Positions 33,043 to 42,331 of a DNA stretch of 64,000 nt are shown here, piece after piece; positions within the stretch are counted from its first letter, which is position 1, and every line of letters begins with the position of its first letter. The translations under genes were made by a program, and so were the position numbers. The stretch comes from Bacillus sp. DNRA2 (lineage in GTDB: Bacteria > Bacillota > Bacilli > Bacillales > Cytobacillaceae), in contig NZ_JABAIT010000015.1 in NCBI RefSeq assembly GCF_012843265.1, forward strand, positions 55,514 through 119,513, given 5' to 3'. The notes under the pieces were generated by a model. It was given only the letters and a program-made list of their open reading frames with translations, made no database searches and was not told the origin of the DNA.

Positions 33043-35658
33043 ATGGAATTGATGGGAAAGCGATTCTGTATGGTGACAGACAAAGAACAATTGCTTCAGA
33101 TACTTCATATGAATAATGTACCTTGCTTTGAACTAGTTGATCCAAAGACATGTAAGTATCCTATTGTCGGCAGAAGGTATGGTCATCATAATGGAAAAGA
33201 CCTAGCTATTATCAATACAAAAGAGCAGATATTAAGTGCAGAATACGATTTTTTTACAAAAATGTATGCAATTTCAGCTGAATACATGTTAGAAATAGAA
33301 GGTTTAGAAGTGAAAAGTGTTCAAATTGCAACAGGAAAAGAAGTAGTATTTAATGAAGTGGCGATTCGTACTACAGCCTATGGCTGGGAATGGGTGACTC
33401 AGGATAAAGACAGTATACCTAACGATTGGCAGTCAGTTGCGATTCGTGCCCTTTATGTCACGGGTTTAAGTAATGGATTTGTAAAACTTGGTGTTTTAGA
33501 AAATGAAACCATCATAATTACTGATATAAATGAATCAAAAACAACGTATATAGAAACGGTCGGTAAACCTAATCCAAGCTTCACTATGGGTGCAGATATA
33601 GAATTCATGCTGAGCTGTGAAGAGGAGTTACTGCCTGCTTCAACGTTTTTTTCGCTAGGTGGTGAAGTAGGCTGCGATGAACGGCAAATCGAACAAGATA
33701 GTGGTGATTACGCACTTGTTGAAATTCGGCCAGAGAAGGCAGATACGCCACATGAGCTATTTAATCACATCAAAACCATTATTCATAAGGCATCGGAAAT
33801 GGTTCCTTATGAAAATGTTGAATTTAGGGCAGGAAGCATGCCGTTTTTAGGCTATCAATGTGGTGGGCACATTCATTTTGGCATGCCGATATCCCTTTCA
33901 TTACTCAAAGCCCTTGATCAATTCGTTGCCATTCCATTCGCGCTGATTGAAAAGCCACAAACAGCTAAACAAAGAAGGCGTACAAATCATGGTGGGTTAG
34001 GTCGCTACAGATTAAAGCCATATGGTTTCGAATACATCAGCCTAAGTTCATGGATTCTTGACCCGCAGTTGGCATTGGGAGTACTGTGCCTTGCCAGGGT
34101 TGTAGCGCTTCATCATCATGAATTATCTGGAGGATTTTTGGAAAATCCGTTTATTCAGCGAGCATATTACCATGGTAATCAATTTATTCTGAAACAAATA
34201 TGGCCTGAAATTAAAGATAAATTGCAAAAGACAGCAAGCTTCTCTGCTTATAAAAATGAGCTTTCCTTCTTGTTTGAAGTGATTGAAAAGGGCTATCCAT
34301 TCACCGAAGCAAATGATATTCGAGTTAATTGGGGAGAAACGCTATCAACACAAAGCTTTGACCGGGGGAAGGTAATCCTTATTCCCAAAAAAGCAAGACT
34401 AAAATACGATTTAACCGAAGGAGATTTGACATATGTTTGCGCTGGAAACAAGATCACCGAAGCAACGATTCGGCCCTATCCTTTTACTTTTCGGAACCCA
34501 AACATAATCCAGCTTTCTAAAGCACTTCGGGAAAGTTTATTACTACCAGATGATTGGAATCCTAAGCTATCGTCAACAAATGGTGTTATCACACTCGGTC
34601 CGATTATTGGGATTCTTGCGCAAAAGCCGTTTGATCGGCAAACAACCTATTTTCAGCACATTGAAAGACTTGCTCATGAAAAACAAATGCTTGTATATGT
34701 ATTTGAACCGAAGGATATCGATTGGGAACAGCAGATCATTAAAGGTGAAAATAGTAAAGGGAGTGCGTATTTCCCATTTCCTGCAGTGATTTATGATCGG
34801 CTTGTTGTTGGGAAAAAAGACCCAATCATTGATCAAGTACGTGCAAAGCTTCAGCATGTGTACCATATTCCATTTATTAATTCGACAAGGCTCTCTCTGC
34901 TCACCAGAAATAAGTGGGAAACCCATTGTCTCTTAAGTGAAAATCACGAAAAAATATTACCGGATGCCTGTTTACTTCAGGATATTGATAATTTGATCGT
35001 CATGCTTAATAAATATGGTGAAATATATCTGAAGCCTGTTGGGGGTTCGCTAGGAAGAGGAATTCTTCGAGTAAACAGGCGTCCTACAGGAATTCATGTA
35101 TTAAGTATAAAAGAAAAAAGGACTTACCAAATGCATTCAAATGATCAATTACGGTCATTCATTACACCCTTAATGAATGAAAATACTTATTTAATTCAAG
35201 AAGGGATAAGACGAAAACAATATAAAGGAAAAAATCTAGAAATCAGAGTGTATATGCAAAAAAACGGGCAGCACAAATGGTTTAGAACTGGGATGGTGAC
35301 CCGTTTAACAGCCGAGGATGTAATGACAGAGGATACTGAAATCAATTTGCGATTAAGCAAAGTATTAAAAACCTTATATGAGAATCCATCAGAACGACGC
35401 AGTGTTTCCCACCAACTAGGTAAATTTGCCAGGGGGGTAGTCGAAACGATTGAGAACAAAGTCGGAACGTTTGGGGAAATGGCTGTTGATTTATGTATCG
35501 ATCAATATAATTCTATTAAGCTCCTGGAGGTTAACTCAAAGCCGGATAATCTTTTCTCACAAATAGGGGCTTATCAATTAAGAAACATAGCTGGAATTCG
35601 CTTGCTAAATTATGCTGCATCACTAGCTGGATATGATGGCGAAGATTTTAAAGTATAA
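33043..35658 (+). CDS. Fusion of a glutamine-synthetase-like amidoligase and a YheC/YheD-type ATP-grasp ligase
   Basis: An 871-residue protein with three parts. Residues ~1-165 are a beta-rich N-terminal region. Residues ~170-480 resemble the COOH-NH2 ligase (glutamate-cysteine ligase/glutamine synthetase-like) family: M-G-A-D-I-E-F-M-L, Y-A-L-V-E-I-R-P, C-G-G-H-I-H-F-G and N-H-G-G-L-G-R-Y-R. Residues ~505-871 match the YheC/YheD spore-coat-associated ATP-grasp family: G-P-I-I-G-I-L, P-V-G-G-S-L-G-R-G-I (nucleotide loop) and K-L-L-E-V-N-S-K-P-D-N (Mg2+ site). Both halves should form amide bonds with ATP, so the protein may add two residues in sequence. First gene of a six-gene operon; GGAGG precedes ATG 33043. 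Confidence 0.8.
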   Translation: MELMGKRFCMVTDKEQLLQILHMNNVPCFELVDPKTCKYPIVGRRYGHHNGKDLAIINTKEQILSAEYDFFTKMYAISAEYMLEIEGLEVKSVQIATGKEVVFNEVAIRTTAYGWEWVTQDKDSIPNDWQSVAIRALYVTGLSNGFVKLGVLENETIIITDINESKTTYIETVGKPNPSFTMGADIEFMLSCEEELLPASTFFSLGGEVGCDERQIEQDSGDYALVEIRPEKADTPHELFNHIKTIIHKASEMVPYENVEFRAGSMPFLGYQCGGHIHFGMPISLSLLKALDQFVAIPFALIEKPQTAKQRRRTNHGGLGRYRLKPYGFEYISLSSWILDPQLALGVLCLARVVALHHHELSGGFLENPFIQRAYYHGNQFILKQIWPEIKDKLQKTASFSAYKNELSFLFEVIEKGYPFTEANDIRVNWGETLSTQSFDRGKVILIPKKARLKYDLTEGDLTYVCAGNKITEATIRPYPFTFRNPNIIQLSKALRESLLLPDDWNPKLSSTNGVITLGPIIGILAQKPFDRQTTYFQHIERLAHEKQMLVYVFEPKDIDWEQQIIKGENSKGSAYFPFPAVIYDRLVVGKKDPIIDQVRAKLQHVYHIPFINSTRLSLLTRNKWETHCLLSENHEKILPDACLLQDIDNLIVMLNKYGEIYLKPVGGSLGRGILRVNRRPTGIHVLSIKEKRTYQMHSNDQLRSFITPLMNENTYLIQEGIRRKQYKGKNLEIRVYMQKNGQHKWFRTGMVTRLTAEDVMTEDTEINLRLSKVLKTLYENPSERRSVSHQLGKFARGVVETIENKVGTFGEMAVDLCIDQYNSIKLLEVNSKPDNLFSQIGAYQLRNIAGIRLLNYAASLAGYDGEDFKV

Positions 35659-35678
35659 ACCTGTTGAGGTGAAATTAC

Positions 35679-37097
35679 TTGAAAAGCTTAACTCTAAACG
35701 AAATATTAACCCAAATTGGCCCCCATTTAGTTCATAGTCCTGCTGCAGCACTTAATCCGATTATCAAACGGGCGATGGATTGGACAGCAAAGGAAATTGA
35801 TGACCATACATTGGTATTTCATATGGACCATGAACGAATTAGGGGTAAGTACTGGAAGGATAATCAAGCAGTTGTGATAATCACTGATAAGCCGGAGCTT
35901 TGTTCTGACCTCAGTGAGGGGATCATACTGATTGAAACCGAGGATTTGGATGCAGCTTATTGGAATTTTATTGAGTATTACCGGGGGTTATTTGATATTC
36001 CAGTTATCGGAGTGACAGGTACCTGTGGGAAAACGACGACAAAAGAAATGATGAAGAAAATTCTCCGTGAGGATTTTAAGGTAAAAGCAACCTGGAAGAG
36101 CATGAACTCAATGTCAGTTAATCTTCGGTATGTAACGGGAATCGAAGAGGAGACTGAAGTTGCTGTATTTGAAATGCCAGTTGCTTATCCGGGCTATTTA
36201 AGTACCGCCTGTCGCGCCTTTAAGCCGCAAATTCGAATTCTACTAAATATTGGTGTCCACCATTTGGCTGACTGCGAAACACCGGAGGTCTATATGAAAG
36301 CCAAGGGTGAAATCGTGGATGGGTTGAATCCTGAAACTGGAGTATTAATATTAAATGCTGATGATGAAAATATTAAAAGGATTGTTGATCCCAGTCCTTA
36401 TAAGCAAGTTATCTACTTTGGCAAAGCTCAAGGGGCCCAGTTTCGGATTGAAAAGACTCAGTTTGGCAATGGAGGCATGAATTTTACATTTTCACATAAT
36501 AGCCATCGGTATGAAGCATTTGTCCCAGGTTATGGAGAACACAATGTTTATAATGCCTTAGCCGCAATTGCCGCCGTTTCTTATGTGGGCATCCCGATTA
36601 ATACAGCGATTATTAGACTAGCTGCTTTTAAGCAAGTTAAGTCTCATCTTGAATTTTATCAAGGTGCGGGTGGTGCGACTGTCATTGATGATACATGGAA
36701 CTCTGCACCGTTATCAATGAAGTCTGCTCTTGAAGTGTTGAAAAATGTGTCTGTCGGGAAAAAATCGATTGCATTACTAGGCTATATGCCGCAGCTTGGA
36801 AAAGGAAACCATGCCTTTCTTCAATACAGTGAAATGGGAAAAACGGCTGTTGAAGCAGATGTCGATATTTTAGTTATCGTTGGCGAAAGGGCTAAGGTGA
36901 TTGGCGAGGCGGCATTAAGTCATGGCTTTGCAGCTGAGAAGCTATATTTTTGTGAAACTGGAGAGGAAATTTATGAGGTGATTCAAGCTCATCTAACACT
37001 GAATACTAATATTCTATTAAAGATTACCCATCGAGTAATGAAAAAACCAAGCTTTGCAGAGCTTCGAAAAAAGCTCATCCCAAACGAGGGTCAGTGA
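35679..37097 (+). CDS. Mur ligase-family protein, MurF-like
   Basis: A 472-residue amide ligase of the Mur family. The N-terminal ~115 residues form the variable substrate domain; the ATP loop is G-V-T-G-T-C-G-K-T-T-T-K (~110-122); the central domain continues with G-E-H-N-V-Y-N-A-L-A-A-I-A (~290) and the C-terminal domain with I-D-D-T-W-N-S-A-P-L-S-M (~335). Sequence flow resembles MurF (D-Ala-D-Ala addition), but the N-terminal domain looks divergent and the chromosome should have a true murF elsewhere. Here it sits between an amidoligase fusion and phosphonate genes, so it probably links a peptide to another carrier. TTG start with GAGGTG upstream, 20 bp after the preceding gene. Confidence 0.82.
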   Translation: MKSLTLNEILTQIGPHLVHSPAAALNPIIKRAMDWTAKEIDDHTLVFHMDHERIRGKYWKDNQAVVIITDKPELCSDLSEGIILIETEDLDAAYWNFIEYYRGLFDIPVIGVTGTCGKTTTKEMMKKILREDFKVKATWKSMNSMSVNLRYVTGIEEETEVAVFEMPVAYPGYLSTACRAFKPQIRILLNIGVHHLADCETPEVYMKAKGEIVDGLNPETGVLILNADDENIKRIVDPSPYKQVIYFGKAQGAQFRIEKTQFGNGGMNFTFSHNSHRYEAFVPGYGEHNVYNALAAIAAVSYVGIPINTAIIRLAAFKQVKSHLEFYQGAGGATVIDDTWNSAPLSMKSALEVLKNVSVGKKSIALLGYMPQLGKGNHAFLQYSEMGKTAVEADVDILVIVGERAKVIGEAALSHGFAAEKLYFCETGEEIYEVIQAHLTLNTNILLKITHRVMKKPSFAELRKKLIPNEGQ

Positions 37098-37118
37098 ATA
37101 AAGGCAAGGAGCGTAACC

Positions 37119-38639
37119 ATGAAGAAAACGACACAACTTAGAGGCTTAATTACAAGTAAACCACTTGAGTTCATTATGGAAGCACATAATGCTTTATCGG
37201 CAAAAATCGTCGAGGAAGCAGGCTTCAAGGGAATTTGGGGGAGTGGCTTATCGATATCGGCCAGCTTAGGAGTCCGTGATAATAACGAAGCTTCTTGGAC
37301 TCAAGTATTGGATGTTTTAGAGTTTATGAGCGATGCGACTTCAATCCCTATTTTACTAGATGGGGACACAGGCTATGGTAATTTTAATAACGCTAGGAGA
37401 TTGGTAAAAAAGTTAGAACAGCGTAATATTGGTGGGGTATGTATCGAAGATAAAATTTTCCCCAAAACTAATTCGTTTATTAAGGGTGAGGCCCAGCCAC
37501 TCGCGGACATTGATGAATTTTCCGGGAAAATCAAAGCGATGAAAGATAGCCAATCCGATGATGATTTTGTCGTCGTTTCTAGGGTTGAGGCTTTTATTGC
37601 TGGCTGGGGTTTAAGTGAGGCGTTAAAACGGGCCGAAGCATACCGCAAGGCGGGTACAGATGCGATTTTGATGCATAGTAAACGGGCTGATTTTAACGAA
37701 ATTGAAGCGTTTATGAAGGAATGGGCTGGGAGATTGCCGGTCGTGATTGTACCAACGAAATATTATTCGGTACCAACCGACCGCTTCAGGGAAATCGGTG
37801 TAGATTTGTGCATCTGGGCTAATCACAATCTCAGGGCTTCCATTAAGGCAATCAAACAAACTGCAAGCCAGATTTATCGCGAAGAAAGCTTAATAAATGT
37901 CGAAAAAAACGTTACTCCACTTGAGGAGGTCTTTCGTCTCCAAGGTGCTGAGGAACTTTCGCATGCTGAGAAGATTTATTTAAATAATGCTTCGAAAAAT
38001 CGTGCTGCGATCATTATTAATAATGAACAAAGTGATCATCCGCTACTAGCTCAACAAGTCAATAGCTTCAAAGACTTGGGTATTGGTGAAATTATCACTT
38101 TGCAAAGTCCGAACCATACAGATAGCAACAGTAAAAGCGGAGCTGCAGAAGGTGAACTAGCTGCACTTTATTCCGCTCGAGAAAGATTGGCTCAAACAAC
38201 AATTATTTCATCTGCTGATATCGTTTATAAACCCTATGTAATTAATGAACTGCTGTCTGACCCGAGCGATATTACGATCGTCGTTGATCCTGAATTTGAT
38301 GTAAATACGTCGAGAAAATGCTTTGTTACAGCAAAGCAACCATACTCAAAAATGCTGTACTCAAAAAGTGCAGAGTATGCTAAAATGACCGCCAAAGCAA
38401 CAGCTGGTGAGGTTCATGGTGAATTTATCGGGGTATGGAAGGTGTCTGGGAACGGTTCAGCCTTGTTAAAGCAAAGCTTGGAAACATTGGCGTTACGTGA
38501 TGATTTTCATGAGCTAACATGGCTTGAGTTGTTTAACTATCTCCAAACGCTTGAACAAATTTCTGTTAAATATTTAAAGGGTGCATGGCTTGATTTTAAT
38601 ACGTATATGAAAATTCAAAGTGCTGGTGAATCGGGATGA
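37119..38639 (+). CDS. aepX: Phosphoenolpyruvate mutase with a C-terminal degenerate nucleotidyltransferase-like domain
   Basis: A 506-residue protein. Residues 1-290 are PEP mutase (isocitrate-lyase fold) with the diagnostic [12 protein letters not shown] motif (E-D-K-x5-N-S) near residue 110 and D-G-D-T-G-Y-G-N for metal binding. The enzyme converts PEP to phosphonopyruvate, the entry to nearly all natural phosphonates. Residues ~300-506 look like a nucleotidyltransferase fold ([21 protein letters not shown]) lacking the Gly-rich nucleotide loop. Known two-domain PEP mutases usually have the transferase domain in front, so this order is uncommon. Stop overlaps the next start by ATGA. Confidence 0.9.
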   Translation: MKKTTQLRGLITSKPLEFIMEAHNALSAKIVEEAGFKGIWGSGLSISASLGVRDNNEASWTQVLDVLEFMSDATSIPILLDGDTGYGNFNNARRLVKKLEQRNIGGVCIEDKIFPKTNSFIKGEAQPLADIDEFSGKIKAMKDSQSDDDFVVVSRVEAFIAGWGLSEALKRAEAYRKAGTDAILMHSKRADFNEIEAFMKEWAGRLPVVIVPTKYYSVPTDRFREIGVDLCIWANHNLRASIKAIKQTASQIYREESLINVEKNVTPLEEVFRLQGAEELSHAEKIYLNNASKNRAAIIINNEQSDHPLLAQQVNSFKDLGIGEIITLQSPNHTDSNSKSGAAEGELAALYSARERLAQTTIISSADIVYKPYVINELLSDPSDITIVVDPEFDVNTSRKCFVTAKQPYSKMLYSKSAEYAKMTAKATAGEVHGEFIGVWKVSGNGSALLKQSLETLALRDDFHELTWLELFNYLQTLEQISVKYLKGAWLDFNTYMKIQSAGESG

Positions 38640-39766
38640 TTAATACTGAAGCCTTCGGGTATGAATTAAAACAATTAGGCTTTGAGTTTTTCAGCGGTGT
38701 GCCGTGCTCGTACTTGAAAAACTTAATTAATTTTGCGATTAACGATTGTGAGTATGTTATGGCTACTAACGAAGGTGATTGCGTTGCGATTGCAGCGGGC
38801 GCCTGCCTCGGCGGCAAAAAATCGGTTGTATTAATGCAAAATTCAGGCTTAACAAATGCTACCTCACCACTCATCTCACTCTTACATCCATTTCAAATTC
38901 CAATCTTAGGCTTTGTCAGTCTGCGCGGGGAACCCGGACAAAAGGATGAACCACAACATGAATTAATGGGGCAAATCACAGCAGAAATGTTGACAGTTAT
39001 GAATATCAGTTGGGAATACCTATCTTCTGACTTCGCTGAGGCTAAACGCCAATTAGAGCGAGCTAACCACTGCATCGAAAATAATCAATCATTTTTTTTT
39101 ATTGTAAAAAAATCAACCTTTGGGCCAGTAAAACTGGAAGAGCAGTCAGCTAATAAAAAGCAAAATTTGTTCCACCACCGCAAAAATGGTAGTGACTCTT
39201 TTCCAACGCGCTATGAGGCACTGTCCGTAATTAATGCTTGTAAAGCAGCCGATACGATACAATTGGCAACAACGGGAAAAACGGGACGGGAGCTTTATGA
39301 CCTCGAAGATTCGAACCACAATTTATATATGGTTGGATCCATGGGATGTGTGAGCGCGTTAGGTCTTGGTTTGGCACTTGTTAGACGAGAAAAAGCCGTG
39401 CTCGCAATTGATGGAGACGGAGCTCTATTGATGAGAATGGGCAATTTGGCCACCAATGGTACTTATTCACCAGATAATTTACTTCATATTTTGTTGGATA
39501 ACGGATGCCATGATTCAACTGGAGGGCAACAGACAGTTTCGGCAAATGTTCAGTTTACGGAGTTAGCTGCCTCTTGTGGTTATCCATGCTCCATCTATGC
39601 CCATAATCTTGATGAACTAAAGGCTGCAATTGAATACTGGTACCGTAATCAGCAATTAACATTTATTTATTTAAAAATTGCGAAGGGCTCAAAAAAAGAC
39701 TTGGGGAGACCGAAAATGAAACCTTATCAGGTTAAAGAAAGATTGCAGGTGTTTCTAAGTGATTAA
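38636..39766 (+). CDS. aepY: Phosphonopyruvate decarboxylase
   Basis: A 376-residue thiamine diphosphate enzyme. N-terminal Pyr domain [10 protein letters not shown] with the catalytic glutamate in A-T-N-E-G-D-C (~43); [11 protein letters not shown] typical of phosphonopyruvate and sulfopyruvate decarboxylases (~100); C-terminal PP domain with [10 protein letters not shown] ... [11 protein letters not shown], where GDG...N binds Mg-thiamine diphosphate. It drives the unfavourable mutase step by forming phosphonoacetaldehyde. Overlaps both neighbours, showing coupled translation. Confidence 0.92.
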   Translation: MINTEAFGYELKQLGFEFFSGVPCSYLKNLINFAINDCEYVMATNEGDCVAIAAGACLGGKKSVVLMQNSGLTNATSPLISLLHPFQIPILGFVSLRGEPGQKDEPQHELMGQITAEMLTVMNISWEYLSSDFAEAKRQLERANHCIENNQSFFFIVKKSTFGPVKLEEQSANKKQNLFHHRKNGSDSFPTRYEALSVINACKAADTIQLATTGKTGRELYDLEDSNHNLYMVGSMGCVSALGLGLALVRREKAVLAIDGDGALLMRMGNLATNGTYSPDNLLHILLDNGCHDSTGGQQTVSANVQFTELAASCGYPCSIYAHNLDELKAAIEYWYRNQQLTFIYLKIAKGSKKDLGRPKMKPYQVKERLQVFLSD

Positions 39767-41621
39767 GACGGCAGTCATTTTAGCAGCCGGGTTAGGAAGT
39801 CGGATCCGAAAGACAACTGGGGAGCATCCAAAAGGGTTTCTATTGCTTGATCAATTGCCAATCATCGAGCATTCGATTCAAAAACTACTTGAGGTGGGAA
39901 TCGAAAAAATTTACGTGGGCACAGGCTTTAAACAGGAAGATTACCATGTTCTCTTTGCGAAATACCCACAGCTTCAATTTGTCCACAATCCAAGCTTTGA
40001 TGCATCAGGAAGTATGTACACACTTTATTTGTTAAAGGATGTTGTGAAGGACGATTTTTTATTGCTTGAGTCCGATGTGATTTACGAAAAAAGGGCACTA
40101 ACTGTTCTGCTTGAGCATGAAAAAGACAATGTCATTTTAGCTAGTCGGTTCACGCAATCAGGTGATGAGGTATTCATTGAAACGGATGAATCTCATCATC
40201 TGCTTTCTATGTCTAAAAATAAAACACAACTAAAGAATATCCTTGGTGAATTAGTTGGGATTTCGAAGCTATCGCAACAAGGATTTCAAGAGCTAACACA
40301 AGTGGTAGAACCGATTATTTCGGAGAATTTACACATCGATTATGAACAGGGTTTAATAGAGTTGGCTAAAAACCAAGAAGTAATTGTGACTTTACACGAC
40401 GATTTAGTCTGGTGTGAGGTGGATGATGCTCATCATTGGCAACGGGCGAAAACAGTCATTTTTCCATTGATTAAAGCTCGAGAAAAGCTTAGTGAAAATC
40501 AGACTGTACAGCGTAATGTATTACTTAATCCTGGCCCGGCAACAACAACTGATACAGTGAAATATGCTCAAATCGTACCTGATATTTGTCCGCGCGAACA
40601 GGATTTTGGTTCCGTAATGGAGTTTGTTTCCACTGAACTGACGAAGCTAGCCGGAAATCCCACTGACTTTACAACCGTATTATTTGCCGGTTCAGGAACA
40701 GCGGCAGTTGAAGCGATGTTAAGCTCGGTTATTGAAGAAAATGCCACACTTTTAATTATCAATAATGGTGCCTATGGGAAAAGAATGTGTCAAATCGCAA
40801 AAATATATCGCTTGAGATTCTTGGAATACAGAAGTCCTCCTGATCAACCGTTAGATCTTAACCAACTTGAAAATTTTATTGCATTACAAGCGGAGAAAAT
40901 TTCCTATCTTGCATTCATTCACTGTGAAACAACAACTGGATTATTAAATCCTTTATCCGAATTGGGGAAGATCTGTCAGCGGTATGACATCACGATGATG
41001 GTTGACGCTATGAGCTCCTTTGCTGCGATCCCAATTGATATGAAAGAAATGAACATCAGTTATTTGGCGGCAAGTTCTAACAAAAATCTCCAAGGTATGG
41101 CTGGTGTCTCATTTATTATCGCCAATAAAGCAGCATTAGAAAAATCTAAGGATATTCCTGCGCGCAATCTGTATTTGAATTTGTATCAACAACACCGTTC
41201 CTTTCAGCAGACGAAGCAGATGCAGTTTACGCCACCAGTGCAAACTTTATATTCTCTCAAGCAGGCCATTATTGAAACCATTTGGGAGGGAATTGAAAAC
41301 CGATATGCACGATATACAAAATCATGGGAAACATTAATAACCGGGATATCTAGGCTTAATATGACCCACTTAGTACCAAAAAATAGCCATTCGAAAATCA
41401 TTACCTCCATCATTGAACCAGAACATCCGCAATATAATTTTAATGAAATGCATAATCATTTTTACGAAAATGGATTTACGATTTATCCTGGAAAGCTCGA
41501 TGTGCAAAATACCTTTCGAGTTGCTAACATTGGCAATATTGATGATAAGGATATGAAACGTTTCATCGACCTACTAGAAATTTATTTAATTGGGCTAAAA
41601 GGTGGTGATTCAAATTCCTAG
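39759..41621 (+). CDS. Bifunctional 2-aminoethylphosphonate cytidylyltransferase / 2-aminoethylphosphonate transaminase
   Basis: A 620-residue fusion. Residues 1-245 are an intact sugar-phosphate-type nucleotidyltransferase (I-L-A-A-G-L-G-S-R-I, P-K-G-F, E-S-D-V-I-Y, C-E-V-D-D), of the PntC kind that makes CMP-2-aminoethylphosphonate. Residues ~255-620 are a class V aminotransferase of the PhnW/AepZ family: L-N-P-G-P-A-T-T-T, G-S-G-T-A-A-V-E-A, V-D-A-M-S-S-F-A and the PLP lysine in A-S-S-N-K-N-L-Q-G. The pair would aminate phosphonoacetaldehyde and activate the product with CTP, as in organisms that put aminoethylphosphonate on lipids or glycans. GTG start, 8 bp overlap with the decarboxylase gene. 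Assignment of CTP is from family context. Confidence 0.88.
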   Translation: MIKTAVILAAGLGSRIRKTTGEHPKGFLLLDQLPIIEHSIQKLLEVGIEKIYVGTGFKQEDYHVLFAKYPQLQFVHNPSFDASGSMYTLYLLKDVVKDDFLLLESDVIYEKRALTVLLEHEKDNVILASRFTQSGDEVFIETDESHHLLSMSKNKTQLKNILGELVGISKLSQQGFQELTQVVEPIISENLHIDYEQGLIELAKNQEVIVTLHDDLVWCEVDDAHHWQRAKTVIFPLIKAREKLSENQTVQRNVLLNPGPATTTDTVKYAQIVPDICPREQDFGSVMEFVSTELTKLAGNPTDFTTVLFAGSGTAAVEAMLSSVIEENATLLIINNGAYGKRMCQIAKIYRLRFLEYRSPPDQPLDLNQLENFIALQAEKISYLAFIHCETTTGLLNPLSELGKICQRYDITMMVDAMSSFAAIPIDMKEMNISYLAASSNKNLQGMAGVSFIIANKAALEKSKDIPARNLYLNLYQQHRSFQQTKQMQFTPPVQTLYSLKQAIIETIWEGIENRYARYTKSWETLITGISRLNMTHLVPKNSHSKIITSIIEPEHPQYNFNEMHNHFYENGFTIYPGKLDVQNTFRVANIGNIDDKDMKRFIDLLEIYLIGLKGGDSNS

Positions 41622-42015
41622 TCATTCTTTAGCTGTTGCTGTTTATGTGTTGGATGATCAAAACAATATTTTGTTGGTGAAAGGTTACAGACGAGGATGG
41701 GAGTTTCCGGGTGGCTATGTAAATCGAGGTGAATCGATTAAAGCCGCTGCAATCAGAGAGGTGAAGGAAGAATCCGGGATTGATATTGTCATAAAAAAAA
41801 CTTTAGGTGTTGAGCATGATATGTATCGGTCTGTCTCCGTATTTGTGTTCGAAGGGAAAAAGGTCAGTGGCGATTTAGCTACTTCGAGCGAAAATGAGGC
41901 GGTAGGTTTCTTTAGCTACGATGAGGCAATGCAGATGATTAAATTAAAAAATTTTAAGGATCGCCTTTTTAAATGCGCTAATGAAAAAAATACTCCATAT
42001 ATAATTGAAATGTAA
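41602..42015 (+). CDS. Nudix hydrolase
   Basis: About 137 residues with a full Nudix box: G-G-Y-V-N-R-G-E ... R-E-V-K-E-E-S-G-I (residues ~38-60). It hydrolyses a nucleoside diphosphate-X compound; as the last gene of the operon it could recycle or edit CMP-phosphonate or a CDP-linked intermediate, but this is inference. The start overlaps the preceding gene: two GTGs (41602, 41605) are available, and the site AAAGGTGG would suit an in-frame ATT at 41614, so the first residues are uncertain. Confidence 0.85.
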   Translation: MVIQIPSHSLAVAVYVLDDQNNILLVKGYRRGWEFPGGYVNRGESIKAAAIREVKEESGIDIVIKKTLGVEHDMYRSVSVFVFEGKKVSGDLATSSENEAVGFFSYDEAMQMIKLKNFKDRLFKCANEKNTPYIIEM

Positions 42016-42025
42016 TTCGTTAAAC

Positions 42026-42196
42026 TTATCCATAACTTTATCCACAATATTAACAGGTTTATGAAGTTTTCCACAACCATTTATCCAGAGGCTGATGGGA
42101 TGCATACATCTTATTTCATCGTTTTTCATAAAAACTATCCACATTATCCACATATCTGTGGATAAAACTGTGCACAATTTGTTATATTGTGAATAA
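42026..42196. promoter_or_regulatory. Cluster of DnaA-box-like sites
   Basis: Nine matches to TTATNCACA in 171 bp. Exact: 42038-42046, 42144-42152, 42157-42165 (reverse) and 42188-42196 (reverse). One or two mismatches: 42026-42034, 42067-42075, 42081-42089, 42135-42143 and 42169-42177 (reverse). The two central boxes face each other. There is no dnaA or dnaN here, so this is not oriC; it resembles DnaA-box clusters that titrate DnaA elsewhere on Bacillus chromosomes. Confidence 0.7.
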
Positions 42197-42205
42197 TCAA
42201 AATGG

Positions 42206-42235
42206 AAAAACCGGGCAAAATTACCCGGTTTTTTC
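42206..42235. terminator. Terminator at the 3' end of yfhD
   Basis: AAAAACCGGG (42206-42215) pairs with CCCGGTTTTT (42224-42233) around 8 nt, with A and T runs on the two sides, so it can act in both directions. The yfhD stop codon lies in its loop (42221-42223). Confidence 0.85.
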
Positions 42236-42331
42236 AACATCTAATCCATCGGATTTTAGATTTTTCGGTACTTGAGGAAGCGAACCTTTATTACTATCAC
42301 GTGTGTGGTGACGTCCGTGCATTCTACCCAT
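42221..42331 (-). CDS. yfhD: YfhD-like small protein, apparently shortened
   Basis: A 36-residue basic protein: M-G-R-M-H-G-R-H-H-T-R-D, then K-G-S-L-P-Q-V-P-K and S-D-G-L-D-V-E. As I recall, YfhD proteins share the L-P-Q-x-P-K and D-G-x-D-V-E elements but run to about 60 residues with an acidic helical tail. Here the frame ends two residues after the second element, inside the terminator hairpin, which suggests loss of the tail. AAAGGGG lies 7 nt before the ATG. Position next to yfhE and recX agrees with the B. subtilis order. Confidence 0.6.
   Translation of the reverse strand: MGRMHGRHHTRDSNKGSLPQVPKNLKSDGLDVEKTG

Noticed and set aside
42026..42196. A chromosomal origin
   Set aside because: No dnaA, dnaN or rpmH nearby and no AT-rich unwinding element; a titration or regulatory cluster fits better.
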